A stretch of DNA of 64,000 nt from Anadara kagoshimensis (Eukaryota; Mollusca; Bivalvia; Arcoida; Arcidae): the NCBI GenBank assembly GCA_021292105.1, contig CM037861.1, positions 29,899,674 through 29,963,673 of the forward strand. The letters run 5' to 3'. Under the pieces are notes generated by a model. The model did no database searches, was not told where the DNA came from, and saw only the letters and a program-made list of their open reading frames with translations. How positions within the stretch are numbered: the stretch's first letter is position 1; each line of letters begins with the position of its first letter. Both the position numbers and the translations under genes were made by a program. Below are positions 51,485 to 63,486 of the stretch, piece by piece.

Positions 51485-54400
51485 AGTGTGATTACGAAAT
51501 TACGCATAGGGCGTAAAATGAGTTTTCCCCATCTAGGCCTTTTAACCACGGGTAGATCTATCCAATTGCAACATTTGGTGAAAATTTCAAGAACCCTAGA
51601 GGGGTAGAACGGGTCTTACGAGAGCTCAGAAGGACCATACCCCCCTTTTGATTGTGATTTCGTAAGGACCTGCTACGTTTGAAGTAGCGTACACAGAGAA
51701 AATGCGTTTCCCCATCTAGGCCTTTTAACCACGGGTAGATCTATCCAATTGCAACATTTGGTGAAAATTTCAAGAACCCTAGAGGGGTAGAACGGGTCTT
51801 ACGAGAGCTCAGAAGGACCATACCCCCCTTTTGATATGTGATTTCGTAAGGACCTGCTACGTTTGAAGTAGCGTACACAGAGAAAATGCGTTTCCCCATC
51901 TAGGCCTTTTAACCACGGGTAGATCTATCCAATTGCAACATTTGGTGAAAATTTCAAGAACCCTAGAGGGGTAGAACGGGTCTTACGAGAGCTCAGAAGG
52001 ACCATACCCCCCTTTTGATATGTGATTTCGTAAGGACCTGCTACGTTTGAAGTAGCGTACACAGAGAAAATGCGTTTCCCCATCTAGGCCTTTTAACCAC
52101 GGGTAGATCTATCCAATTGCAACATTTGGTGAAAATTTCAAGAACCCTAGAGGGGTAGAACGGGTCTTACGAGAGCTCAGAAGGACCATACCCCCCTTTT
52201 GATATGTGATTTCGTAAGGACCTGCTACGTTTGAAGTAGCGTACACAGAGAAAATGCGTTTCCCCATCTAGGCCTTTTAACCACGGGTAGATCTATCCAA
52301 TTGCAACATTTGGTGAAAATTTCAAGAACCCTAGAGGGGTAGAACGGGTCTTACGAGAGCTCAGAAGGACCATACCCCCCTTTTGATATGTGATTTCGTA
52401 AGGACCTGCTACGTTTGAAGTAGCGTACACAGAGAAAATGCGTTTCCCCATCTAGGCCTTTTAACCACGGGTAGATCTATCCAATTGCAACATTTGGTGA
52501 AAATTTCAAGAACCCTAGAGGGGTAGAACGGGTCTTACGAGAGCTCAGAAGGACCATACCCCCTTTTGATATGTGATTTCGTAAGGACCTGCTACGTTTG
52601 AAGTAGCGTACACAGAGAAAATGCGTTTCCCCATCTAGGCCTTTTAACCACGGGTAGATCTATCCAATTGCAACATTTGGTGAAAATTTCAAGAACCCTA
52701 GAGGGGTAGAACGGGTCTTACGAGAGCTCAGAAGGACCATACCCCCTTTTGATATGTGATTTCGTAAGGACCTGCTAGTTTGAAGTAGCGTACACAGAGA
52801 AAATGCGTTTCCCCATCTAGGCCTTTTAACCACGGGTAGATCTATCCAATTGCAACATTTGGTGAAAATTTCAAGAACCCTAGAGGGGTAGAACGGGTCT
52901 TACGAGAGCTCAGAAGGACCATACCCCCTTTTGATATGTGATTTCGTAAGGACCTGCTACGTTTGAAGTAGCGTACACAGAGAAAATGCGTTTCCCCATC
53001 TAGGCTTTTAACCACGGTAGATCTATCCAATTGCAACATTTGGTGAAAATTTCAAGAACCCTAGAGGGGTAGAACGGGTCTTACGAGAGCTCAGAAGGAC
53101 CATACCCCCCTTTTGATATGTGATTTCGTAAGGACCTGCTACGTTTGAAGTAGCGTACACAGAGAAAATGCGTTTCCCCATCTAGGCCTTTTAACCACGG
53201 GTAGATCTATCCAATTGCAACATTTGGTGAAAATTTCAAGAACCCTAGAGGGGTAGAACGGGTCTTACGAGAGCTCAGAAGGACCATACCCCCCTTTTGA
53301 TATGTGATTTCGTAAGGACCTGCTACGTTTGAAGTAGCGTACACAGAGAAAATGCGTTTCCCCATCTAGGCCTTTTAACCACGGGTAGATCTATCCAATT
53401 GCAACATTTGGTGAAAATTTCAAGAACCCTAGAGGGGTAGAACGGGTCTTACGAGAGCTCAGAAGGACCATACCCCCTTTTGATATGTGATTTCGTAAGG
53501 ACCTGCTACGTTTGAAGTAGCGTACACAGAGAAAATGCGTTTCCCCATCTAGGCCTTTTAACCACGGGTAGATCTATCCAATTGCAACATTTGGTGAAAA
53601 TTTCAAGAACCCTAGAGGGGTAGAACGGGTCTTACGAGAGCTCAGAAGGACCATACCCCCTTTTGATATGTGATTTCGTAAGGACCTGCTACGTTTGAAG
53701 TAGCGTACACAGAGAAAATGCGTTTCCCCATCTAGGCCTTTTAACCACGGGTAGATCTATCCAATTGCAACATTTGGTGAAAATTTCAAGAACCCTAGAG
53801 GGGTAGAACGGGTCTTACGAGAGCTCAGAAGGACCATACCCCCCTTTTGATATGTGATTTCGTAAGGACCTGCTACGTTTGAAGTAGCGTACACAGAGAA
53901 AATGCGTTTCCCCATCTAGGCCTTTTAACCACGGGTAGATCTATCCAATTGCAACATTTGGTGAAAATTTCAAGAACCCTAGAGGGGTAGAACGGGTCTT
54001 ACGAGAGCTCAGAAGGACCATACCCCCCTTTTGATATGTGATTTCGTAAGGACCTGCTACGTTTGAAGTAGCGTACACAGAGAAAATGCGTTTCCCCATC
54101 TAGGCCTTTTAACCACGGGTAGATCTATCCAATTGCAACATTTGGTGAAAATTTCAAGAACCCTAGAGGGGTAGAACGGGTCTTACGAGAGCTCAGAAGG
54201 ACCATACCCCCCTTTTGATATGTGATTTCGTAAGGACCTGCTACGTTTGAAGTAGCGTACACAGAGAAAATGCGTTTCCCCATCTAGGCCTTTTAACCAC
54301 GGGTAGATCTATCCAATTGCAACATTTGGTGAAAATTTCAAGAACCCTAGAGGGGTAGAACGGGTCTTACGAGAGCTCAGAAGGACCATACCCCCCTTTT

Positions 54401-55660
54401 GATATGTGATTTCGTAAGGACCTGCTAAGTTTGAAGTAGCGTACACAGAGAAAATGCGTTTCCCCATCTAGGCCTTTTAACCACGGGTAGATCTATCCAA
54501 TTGCAACATTTGGTGAAAATTTCAAGAACCCTAGAGGGGTAGAACGGGTCTTACGAGAGCTCAGAAGGACCATACCCCCCTTTTGATATGTGATTTCGTA
54601 AGGACCTGCTACGTTTGAAGTAGCGTACACAGAGAAAATGCGTTTCCCCATCTAGGCCTTTTAACCACGGGTAGATCTATCCAATTGCAACATTTGGTGA
54701 AAATTTCAAGAACCCTAGAGGGGTAGAACGGGTCTTACGAGAGCTCAGAAGGACCATACCCCCCTTTTGATATGTGATTTCGTAAGGACCTGCTACGTTT
54801 GAAGTAGCGTACACAGAGAAAATGCGTTTCCCCATCTAGGCCTTTTAACCACGGGTAGATCTATCCAATTGCAACATTTGGTGAAAATTTCAAGAACCCT
54901 AGAGGGGTAGAACGGGTCTTACGAGAGCTCAGAAGGACCATACCCCCCTTTTGATATGTGATTTCGTAAGGACCTGCTACGTTTGAAGTAGCGTACACAG
55001 AGAAAATGCGTTTCCCCATCTAGGCCTTTTAACCACGGGTAGATCTATCCAATTGCAACATTTGGTGAAAATTTCAAGAACCCTAGAGGGGTAGAACGGG
55101 TCTTACGAGAGCTCAGAAGGACCATACCCCCCTTTTGATATGTGATTTCGTAAGGACCTGCTACGTTTGAAGTAGCGTACACAGAGAAAATGCGTTTCCC
55201 CATCTAGGCCTTTTAACCACGGGTAGATCTATCCAATTGCAACATTTGGTGAAAATTTCAAGAACCCTAGAGGGGTAGAACGGGTCTTACGAGAGCTCAG
55301 AAGGACCATACCCCCCTTTTGATATGTGATTTCGTAAGGACCTGCTACGTTTGAAGTAGCGTACACAGAGAAAATGCGTTTCCCCATCTAGGCTTTTAAC
55401 CACGGGTAGATCTATCCAATTGCAACATTTGGTGAAAATTTCAAGAACCCTAGAGGGGTAGAACGGGTCTTACGAGAGCTCAGAAGGACCATACCCCCCT
55501 TTTGATATGTGATTTCGTAAGGACCTGCTACGTTTGAAGTAGCGTACACAGAGAAAATTACTTTCCCCATCTAGGGCTTTTAATCACGGGTAGATCCATC
55601 CAATTGCAACATTTGGTTTTCAAGAACCCTAGAGGCGAAGAACGGGACTAACAAGAGCTC
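51485..55660. repeat. 184-bp satellite, about 23 copies
   Basis: CCCCATCTAGG recurs 23 times from 51527 to 55565, spaced 182-184 bp. The unit has GGTAGATCTATCCAATTGCA, GGTGAAAATTTCAAGAACCC, ACGGGTCTTACGAGAGCTCA and a short hairpin GCTACGTTTGAAGTAGC. Inner copies are almost identical; the first and last copies are clearly diverged. No long ORF. Confidence 0.97.
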
Positions 55661-57590
55661 GGAATTACTATGATAACTAGTTTTCTGTTTTTAATTACAT
55701 GGAATGTTGGAAATCATATTTCCAACATTTATTACAAAATGTAACAAGTTGAAAAACTAAATACAATGTTTATTTATTTTAACCATAAAATAAAAATTAT
55801 AGTGTCGATGTAAGAAGAAACTGCATAATTATGCACCAGGTGTACCTTTTCAAACGCATTATGGCACATATAAAAAGTTTACAGAATTAATCAAAGTACT
55901 GAAAGTGCTCTATGTATTAGGTTGACTATGAGTTCTAAACGGCAAATACAACATCACCATTTACTTATTCTGTAACCATAATTATAATAAAACAACTAAT
56001 ATAAAACATGTTTATTTAAGCGATAGATACATATACTCATAATCGTCTGTTTAAATGATATGAATTTAACGTTTCCAAGTACGTTTAAACAATTTTAAGT
56101 GTAGAAATGTTGTCCGTTTATTTTAAATGTGGTTTTATGGAATTAATTTTGTAAGTTAAATTTTTATTTGGTAAATAATTAATATGAGAGTAAATTCTAA
56201 AACCGTAATTTATATGCAAAATCTGATGTTTTAAATTTCATTGATAAGTGTCTATTCTGTCAAGATGTTAGGACAATGACGTCAATGATAGGTTAAATCT
56301 GGGTGTTGGATGTACACAAACGACTCCAGGATTATTTTCACAACAATATTACACCATATGAACTATACCTATAGTGGGTTACTATATACATGTATATATA
56401 TAACTATGTTATTTAATGATGTATGACAAATTTCAAATAAATTCATTGAGAAGATATAATTGTTTTTTACCCCTAAATCATTCAGCCACACCGTATGAGG
56501 AAACACATAATTAAAAGTATGTGATGTAATGTTAAATTCTCAATGTATTAATATTTCAAAACTAAACCGAGTGACGAATGCATTTTCTCATTTTGGCACT
56601 GTATCTTTAAAACAGTCATTGCAAAACAATAATATGTAATAGTCTGGCTGACAACTCTATTTTTATGCTTAAATTTACATTTGATGATATTTTTGTCAAT
56701 GGTCAATAACTGACAATTCATTCTGAAATTTTTGCTTGGGATACATATAGTGGTTTTAGAGTGGATTCCAATCCAGATGTTACGATGTTAAGTCATTTTG
56801 GTGTCAAAGGTTCAAATAAGTGTAATTCTAACGATCATTTCATTCGAATACTTATATAAAACAAGCAATATGAGTACCGGAAATAAGGAAATTGTGGTTG
56901 TAGTTTAACATTTTGTTTATATAACACCCGCTTTGAAAGTGCCAAAATCACATATATTTTAAAAAGAACTGTCAATATTAAGCGTTAACGTGTACATGTA
57001 ACTGAATACTGATGTCTTGAATACAATGCTTTTGTCTAACGTATATCCTAATTTCTCAATGACACTTTTTCACAACCATTAGAGTCTAATTATAATTCAG
57101 AGAAAGAACAGATTTAACATTAAATCTCAATTGGGTAAAAGTTGCAAAACATTTCAAATAAATAAATCTTAATCCTAGTGTAATTGTTCTGCAAACAACT
57201 AGACGCGCACTTGTTTGAATTACTGGGTACACCTTTAATAACTAAATAACTGACTGACGAATTACGGTACATCACTATTGATGTTTCTGATGATGTTTAT
57301 TATGTAACGTAAACTACAGACGAGTTTTTGTAAGATAAATAATTGAATGACATATTCCACTGAACAAACTCGAAAAGTAATCGCACATTAATTACACTAC
57401 ATATTTTTATAGCTAAATTACTAAGGCGACATTTTGTTCTAGCTAATGCTTGACTTGAGTTTCACTTACTAGTAATGTGATCATCAGAATAAATGTAATA
57501 AAAATGTTAAATATCTAGTGTTTAATTAATAAAGATAATTAAAATGATTTCAGATTGTATAAAGAATATCGTTATTTCAATGAAACCGGA
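55661..57590. other. AT-rich stretch without recognised features
   Basis: No coding exon, SINE or MITE could be recognised on either strand; the least repetitive part of the window. Confidence 0.55.
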
Positions 57591-57594
57591 TGAC

Positions 57595-57775
57595 TTACTT
57601 TTGTATTCCGTTTTATAATAAGACACCTTGTTCAGTTAGTATCAAAACTAAAAAACATTATTTAGCGAGTATCAAAATCAAACACCTTATTCAGTGAGTA
57701 TAAAAACACCGTATTCAGAGATTGACAAAATAAAAACACACTAGCGAGTGTAAAAACCCTTATACAGTGCTCTAA
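57595..57775. repeat. About 30-bp degenerate repeat, 5 copies
   Basis: Variants of (T/A)GCGAGTATCAAAA and ACACCTTATTCAGTGAGTA. Confidence 0.6.
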
Positions 57776-57894
57776 ATATTTTTATTTCTCTGTATATGTT
57801 ACAGAACAGAATTAAAAGGCATTAACAAAAACAATTTATACACACATCTATTATTATAACAACTTATAAATCCCACAATCTTTTAAGGTATATC

Positions 57895-58012
57895 CATACC
57901 ATGGTGACGTCGTCGTTTTGTGCGTAAGGACAAACTCTCCGATTTTACGTCTTTCTACCTATGACGTCACGAATAAATGGTGTTCGGCACCTACCGAATT
58001 ATGGCGGGACGC
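57895..58012 (+). promoter_or_regulatory. CpG-rich promoter candidate with CRE sites
   Basis: About 13 CpG dinucleotides in 120 bp in an otherwise CpG-poor, AT-rich region. Contains TGACGTC (57905-57911), the full CRE palindrome TGACGTCA (57962-57969) and ATGGCGGGAC (58001-58010), which resembles YY1/E2F sites. Orientation is inferred from the possible exons downstream on the plus strand. Confidence 0.4.
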
Positions 58013-58358
58013 TCTAATGCGTATCATTTAGAATAATTATCTGCATTCACAAAAGCTTATAATTCACAACACCAATGTTGTGTATTATTTTTAAAGAACA
58101 AAATGTATAATTTAACGGAAATAAGGAAGATCTACACTTTTGAGGGCGCAAATCTAAATATTTGAAAGATTTGAGAACGTCGTTTAAAATTTGAGGTACT
58201 GTGTTTTATATCGCTGCTTTATGTGACTTTTTGGGAGAAGGGTTATTCAAATAAAAATAGTACGACGCAAACGCACGGTTGTTCAATAAACATACTTCAT
58301 AATAATTTTTCTCAGTGTCAAATTTTGACTATGCTCTTGTATTTGCTTTTCATTTCAG

Positions 58359-58426
58359 CGGCCTAGAATCAAGAACCCTTCATCAATGTATACGACTCCT
58401 CTTTCCAATTTAATTCGTTGGTATTG
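58359..58426 (+). CDS. Possible small coding exon
   Basis: 68 bp between a good acceptor (TTTGCTTTTCATTTCAG) and donor TATTG|GTAAGGG. One frame is open throughout: RPRIKNPSSMYTTPLSNLIR then WY. It joins the next candidate (58789) in phase. No upstream coding exon was found, so it could also be an untranslated exon or chance. Confidence 0.3.
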
Positions 58427-58788
58427 GTAAGGGTTGCTAGGGGTACAGATAATATGGTATTTCAAATTCGTTTTGTTTTGCAAAGCCAAATAGCTCATTA
58501 TCACTGTTTTTGCTTATTTGTTAACACCAAACGAAAAACATTGAGTTTAAAATTGTATCCTAGGACATTAATGGTGAGTTCTTATGTAAGGAATAAGGTT
58601 TCTAATCTTGGTTTTGATTTTAATGCAATTTTATGAAAAAAGTAGCTTGACTACCCTCTATTTTTTCTAAACTTATATATTCATGCGCAACACATGTTAA
58701 AATCAGCGATCGTATTTTTATAAAACATCAAAATAACGAAAGGGTGTTACTTTTAGTTTTCCGAAATTTTAATGTTCTTTCTTGATAG

Positions 58789-58821
58789 GCGGCGCAGTAG
58801 AAAAATACCGCATGTCCGGAA
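58789..58821 (+). CDS. Possible 33-bp coding exon
   Basis: Follows acceptor TTCTTTCTTGATAG and ends GGAA|GTAAAA, the same donor type as exon 2 of the other gene. In phase with the 58359 candidate it adds RRSRKIPHVR. A possible last exon from 58957 (WRFRIFLSILNTYLEILAC, then a stop) overlaps a CTCF-like motif and is not claimed. Confidence 0.25.
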
Positions 58822-58950
58822 GTAAAATCAATTAGTCCAAATTATCTTTATGACATAATGTTAAATTTAAATGCAAGACTCTTTTGGATTCTAAGCATGG
58901 CAAAAAGTATTAAAGCTTATTATTTTTGACCATTTATGTCGTGAAAATGT

Positions 58951-58965
58951 CCACCAGATGGCGCT
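58951..58965 (+). promoter_or_regulatory. CTCF-like motif
   Basis: CCACCAGATGGCGCT matches the bilaterian CTCF core pattern CCAC(C/T)AG(A/G)(T/G)GGCGC. It lies between the candidate promoter and exons and the LINE/transposon block. Confidence 0.4.
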
Positions 58966-59315
58966 TCAGAATTTTCTTAAGTATTCTGAATACCTACCTT
59001 GAAATTTTGGCATGTTGAGTGGTTAATGCCCATGTACAACATATTAAAATTTCAAAATATGTTTTCAATGTATGGGCCTACCTCAACATGTTCCCAGTTT
59101 ATTCTAATTTTGTGTGCCCTTGTCGTGGAATACTGATATATGGAATACATTTCGATCTGTTTGTAGAGACACATCTTTTCTATTGCAATATTGTATTGGG
59201 GAAATGTATTGGACATTCTACATATATGGATATACTATTTAATTATTAAAATGCATAAATGAAAAATGCCAAAAATGATTACTTTGTGCTTCTTTCCAAA
59301 TAAACATTATTTACT

Positions 59316-59664
59316 TCATTTTCTATAATCACGTGGGATTTGATTTTTATCTTGATCGAAAAATATGTTTAATATATTTGTTACATACTGACATTCTAAA
59401 AATAAATGTTGTTCAGTTTCTTTAACTTTCCAACAAAAACTGCATAGTTCAGTTTCAAGAAGCTTGCATTTCATTGTTCGGCTGCTTATAAAATTAATAT
59501 TGTGTTTAATTTTATACTGGAAATCTTGATTTTTTGTTTCATCGGTGACAAGAAAACATAATTAATCAACACATCCAATCTCTTATTTTTGTGCAAAATT
59601 TCTAATTTCTTTTAGATATATATGTAAAACATTTTGGAAACTATTTTCCTTTATTTCAATTTTA
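59316..59664 (-). pseudogene. LINE reverse-transcriptase ORF, C-terminal part
   Basis: Minus-strand frame reads FLVTDETKNQDFQYKIKHNI, then CSFCWKVKETEQHLFLEC and a stop at 59316-59318. The CxxC...ETxxHLFxxC pattern is the zinc-binding region that follows the reverse transcriptase in non-LTR elements (zf-RVT type), and the spacing resembles L1/Tx1-like LINEs. Two in-frame stops lie upstream (near 59540-59580). The ORF continues at 63487 beyond the inserted element. Confidence 0.8.
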
Positions 59665-60405
59665 GTCAGGGGGCAGATCCCAAAAATGTGACACCCCCTA
59701 AACTTTTTTGTTAAAAGCAGGAAACATGGTGGATCTTATTGTCCTATATGTACTTAGTCACGCTAGGTATGTTTCCACCTTGACATTTTCCGTGTAATGA
59801 AAATATGGCTGCCAATCCAAGATGGCCGCCAAAAAAGATAATTTAAGTATAAAAATTTAATATCAAATCAACCACTAAATCTTTTTAGTTGCAATTTGGT
59901 ATTTTATCAATTAAATATTTATACTAATTTTCTATAATAAACATTGGTTGTAAAATTCAATATGGCCGCCATTTTCAAGATGGCCGACTTATTATTATCG
60001 CGCTGCATTTGAAATCTAATACGACAAAGGACGTCATTATTTTATGACATAAAACCAATGTATTGTATTTAATATACATGTACTTAGTTAAGCTGGGTTT
60101 GTTTCCACCTTGACCTTTTTCTGTTTAATGAAAATATGGCTGCAAAATCTAAGATGGCTACCCAAAAAGATAATTTAAGTATAAAAATTTAATATCAAAT
60201 CAACCACTAAATCTTTTTAGTTGCAATTTGGTATTTGATCAATTAAATATTTATACTAATTTTCCATGAATTAACATTGGTTGTAAATTTCAATATGGCC
60301 GCCATTTTCAAGATGGCCGACTTGTAATCATCGCGTTGCATTTTAAATCAAATACAACAAAGGATGTCATTATTTTATGACATTAAACTAATGTGTGTAT
60401 GTTAC
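59665..60405 (+). repeat. Left terminal inverted repeat (2 x 330 bp)
   Basis: TACTTAGT anchors at 59751 and 60081. Each half has GTTTCCACCTTGAC, AAAATATGGCTGC, AAGATGG(C)C and ATTCAATATGGCCGCCATTT-type sequence. Confidence 0.85.
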
Positions 60406-61500
60406 ATATTATGTGAAAATATTATCAGTACTGCTCTTTAAACTTATTTTATGTAAATTAAATAATTTAAATAACGAAGCCAAAACATTTTTCAAGTTTT
60501 CAATAAATAACATTTGAATTAATTTAATAGCTATGACTTTTGATGTCTGCAATAAAAAATAGTCCTCTCGCTTATTCAAACATTTAAAGAGGTCCAACAG
60601 CAACATAATTAACATCCACAAGCACCTTGCAGCAATATATTCTATACGTATATCCCTTATATTTATTATATAAGTATGATCAGAATATAACATATTTCCC
60701 CGGTTCAACAATTCAACAGCTATAAATATAGAATTGAACAACAATCTTTTATTTCCAAAATATTAAAACAAAAACCAAGACCATAACAAAAACATCTACA
60801 TGGCTACAAAGGATAAGCCTTTGACCATTATCTGTTTCTTTGGCTTCTTTGGCACAAAGAACAATTCTTATGTCTGCCTCTTTATGATTTGCTCAAAGAC
60901 CTGATTCACTCGGCCAGTACTCGAGAATGTAGTATCGCATCCAAAAAACCTAACTGAACCATTAATTGCTTGCCATATACCATTTTGTTTATCTGATTTG
61001 ATATAAAACTAAAAGAATCAGATTCATTCTTTATTCTCGTCATATGTACGTATATTGAATTATTTCATTTTTCAACTTTCCATCTCTATTCTGGAGTACA
61101 TGTATTATTCTTAAAATTGAATTATTCTCACCAGTCCTTACTGATTTTAATGCTCTATGATTGTGATTTGTGGATGGATTGTTGTGTTTTTGATTTATTT
61201 TTTTCTTGTCAGACTTTATAGAATGCTCAAAATATCAATCAAACAAAACATCTACTTTATCACTATTCCTGAAATAACATTTTGTTCTATCTGCAAATCT
61301 ACAAAGTTGTCAAAGGTTTGTGCATTGGCGTTTTCCGAATGCAGTTAACCAATGTCATAATTTCTAGTATGGTACAAATCGTTATACCTTTTTCTGAACA
61401 TTTCTGGATGACATCATCAACCTGTGGCTACATCAGATGTTTGTTGATTGGTCGTAAACTACCTGATGATGTTACGTAGACTACACTTATGCCTTTTTGT
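60400..61500 (-). pseudogene. Broken gene of an uncharacterised metazoan family (HEEADTRI / DTDVLVLL type)
   Basis: Minus-strand pieces in order: QLCRFADRTKCYFRNSDKVD then VLFD, a stop, and YFEHSIKSDKKK (61190-61309); SNQINKMVYGKQLMVQLGFL (about 60950-61010); NHKEADIRIVLCAKEAKE and HVDVFVMVLVF (about 60770-60889); and a 111-codon open frame 60409-60744. These match the layout of proteins common in cnidarian and mollusc genomes with HEEADTRI and DTDVLVLL motifs, which carry no established function. Several stops and frameshifts, so not expressed as a full protein. Confidence 0.65.
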
Positions 61501-61779
61501 CCAGTATACCACTATCACCGTTACCTCTTCCTGCTTTCACTGGCACAATGATATTATTTAGCAATTATTGTTTTGATTTTTGAAACTCCATATCGCTACC
61601 GAAAAATATAAAGACCTGTACGATTATATATGGTACGACATTGGTTAGCAGCATTGGAAAACCACAATATGCACTTTGAAGATTGTCTCGCAGCAACCAC
61701 AAAGTATCGTTTTAGAAAATAGCGTTAGAGTAGATTGTTTGCTTTTATAAAGGCTTGAACCAGATGAAAAGAATAAAAA

Positions 61780-61920
61780 CAAACATACCAATCCATGTCA
61801 AAATCACAATTATGAAGCAAAGCAAAAATCTTGAAACTTTCAAATGAAGTTTAACACAGGAACATCCACCAGCGAAGTGAGAACAAGTGACCTGGAAGGA
61901 TAATTAAGCACCCCACATTT
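61780..61920 (+). mobile_element. Dispersed element D copy
   Basis: ACATACCAATCCATGTCAAA, GAACATCCACCAGCGAAGTG and GGAAGGATAATTAAGCACC; inside the foldback-like element, with a single edge unit. Confidence 0.6.
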
Positions 61921-61944
61921 TTAGAAAGAAAGGAACATGGAACT

Positions 61945-62160
61945 TTGGGACACCACATATCCATGGTATTTTCCGATACAGAGTCACCATACTATATTGT
62001 GATGACAGCCATGAAACTTTATGAGGGCCTTAATAAGCCAAGGCTTGCGCTATCCCTCATCAACAATTCATTTGTAAGCAGTTTGACCGTAGAGAGATGG
62101 AATTCCATGTTGCCTGAGAATTTGAACAATTTTATAAATATGGGGAAGAATAAGGCTTAA
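61945..62160 (+). pseudogene. 71-codon open frame, unassigned
   Basis: Reads TESPYYIVMTAMKLYEGLNK, PRLALSLINNSF and WNSMLPENLNNFINMG. Lies just before a stretch homologous to the minus-strand pseudogene, so it may be another piece of the same family, but I could not match it. Confidence 0.3.
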
Positions 62161-62400
62161 TTGACTAGTTTTGTATCAAATGAGTTGAGCAAGGAAGTAC
62201 TTGGCAAGGAGTCAGTGGTTATTGGAGGGTTGCGGATCCAAATACTACATTCTCGAGTTCAGTGCAGTAACATCAGGTCCTTGTGCAAACTATAAATGCG
62301 CAGACTCAAGACTTGTTGCTTATTCAGAGTGAGATGGATAGATGGGAAGTGTTCAAACTAATCACAGAACTTGAAAACTCTGAACTGAAAGCTTATGAAT
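62160..62400 (+). pseudogene. Second, inverted remnant of the same gene family
   Basis: SNELSKEVLGKESVVIGGL and ILHSRV parallel SNQINKMVYGKQLMVQLG and ILHSRV on the opposite strand near 60950. At DNA level ATACTACATTCTCGAGT is shared exactly, followed by AACATCAGGTC and ATAAATGCGCAGAC-type matches. Confidence 0.6.
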
Positions 62401-62796
62401 ATACGATAAAGTCGGCAATGTTGTTATCAATTGTAAATTCTTTTGTTTGTAATCTATTTTAAACTACATGAACTTCACTGTCATATGTTCCGTCATTGCC
62501 ACGTTACAAGATGTGTTCCGGCCATGCAAATAAAACACAATAATTATCAGAAAATAGTTAGGAATCTATGATTTTTTCCTAGTTAAAACTACCATTAACT
62601 CTTGTGAGCAGTTGGGAAACTGGCCTACAATATTTATGAATGTGGAATTGTTGAATCTTTATGGTGTTTGTGCAGTTTTATTATTGTGAAAAACACATTC
62701 TACTGCACAGTTGTTTGTGGAAGTGAATGATGTCGGTGTAAAAAGTTTTTGAAGAGAGTCAGTTAACTAGTATATAACAATTCAATATATTAGTTT

Positions 62797-63486
62797 ATTG
62801 TATTAAAACAATGCAGCGCGGTGATTATTAGTCGGCCGTCTTAAGAAATGGCGGCCATATTGAATTTTACAACGACAGTTTGTTCATGAGAAATTAATAT
62901 AAATATTTAATTGATCAAATATCAAATTTCCACTCAAAAGGTTAAGCAGTTGATTTGTTATTAAATTTTCATTTTAAAATTTTTTGGTGGCCATTTTGGA
63001 TTTGGCAGCCATATTTTCGTTAAACGGAGAAGTCAAGATGGAAACATACTTAGCCTAACTAAGTACATATATATTAAATGCAATACATTGGTTTTATCTA
63101 ATAAAATAATGACATCCTTTGTTGTATTTGATTTAAAATGCAGCACAATGATTATACGTCGGCCATCTTGAAAATGGCGGCCATATTGAATTTTACAACC
63201 AATAATTATTCACAGAAAATTAGTATAAATATTTAATTGATAAAATACCAAATTTTAACTTAAATGGTTAAGTGGTTGATTTGATATTGAATTTTTATAC
63301 TTAAATTATTTTTTTGGCGGCCATCTTGAATTGGTAGCCATATTTTCATTAAACGGAAAAAGTCAAGGTGGAAACATACCTAGCGTGACTAGTACATATA
63401 GGGCAATAAGATCCACCATGTTTCCTGCTTTAACAAAAAAGTTTAGGGGGGTCAAAAGAGGCTACTTTTTGAGATCTGCCCCTGAC
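62797..63486 (-). repeat. Right terminal inverted repeat (2 x 330 bp)
   Basis: Complement of the left repeat; (C/G)TA(A/G)TACATA anchors at 63058 and 63387. About 85% like the left repeat by eye. Confidence 0.85.

Larger units (their letters stand above)
59665..63486. mobile_element. Foldback-like DNA element with long compound terminal inverted repeats
   Basis: 3.8 kb, ends GTCAGGGGGCAGATC and GATCTGCCCCTGAC, flanked by TA at 59663-59664 and 63487-63488. The left inverted repeat (59665 to about 60405) and the right one (about 62797 to 63486) are each two direct copies of a 330-bp unit. The interior holds broken copies of a metazoan gene family and a nested element D. It sits inside a LINE ORF, whose two halves match up on either side. 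Confidence 0.8.

Noticed and set aside
51485-55660. CRISPR-like regular array
   Set aside because: The whole 184-bp unit is repeated without unique spacers, there are no cas genes and the context is an animal genome; it is a satellite.
60880-60950. GCDTT motif (FGCDTTFSSTGRVNQ) on the minus strand
   Set aside because: GCDTT is typical of the same gene family, but here it is out of frame and upstream of HKEAD, whereas it should follow DTDVLVLL; probably chance.
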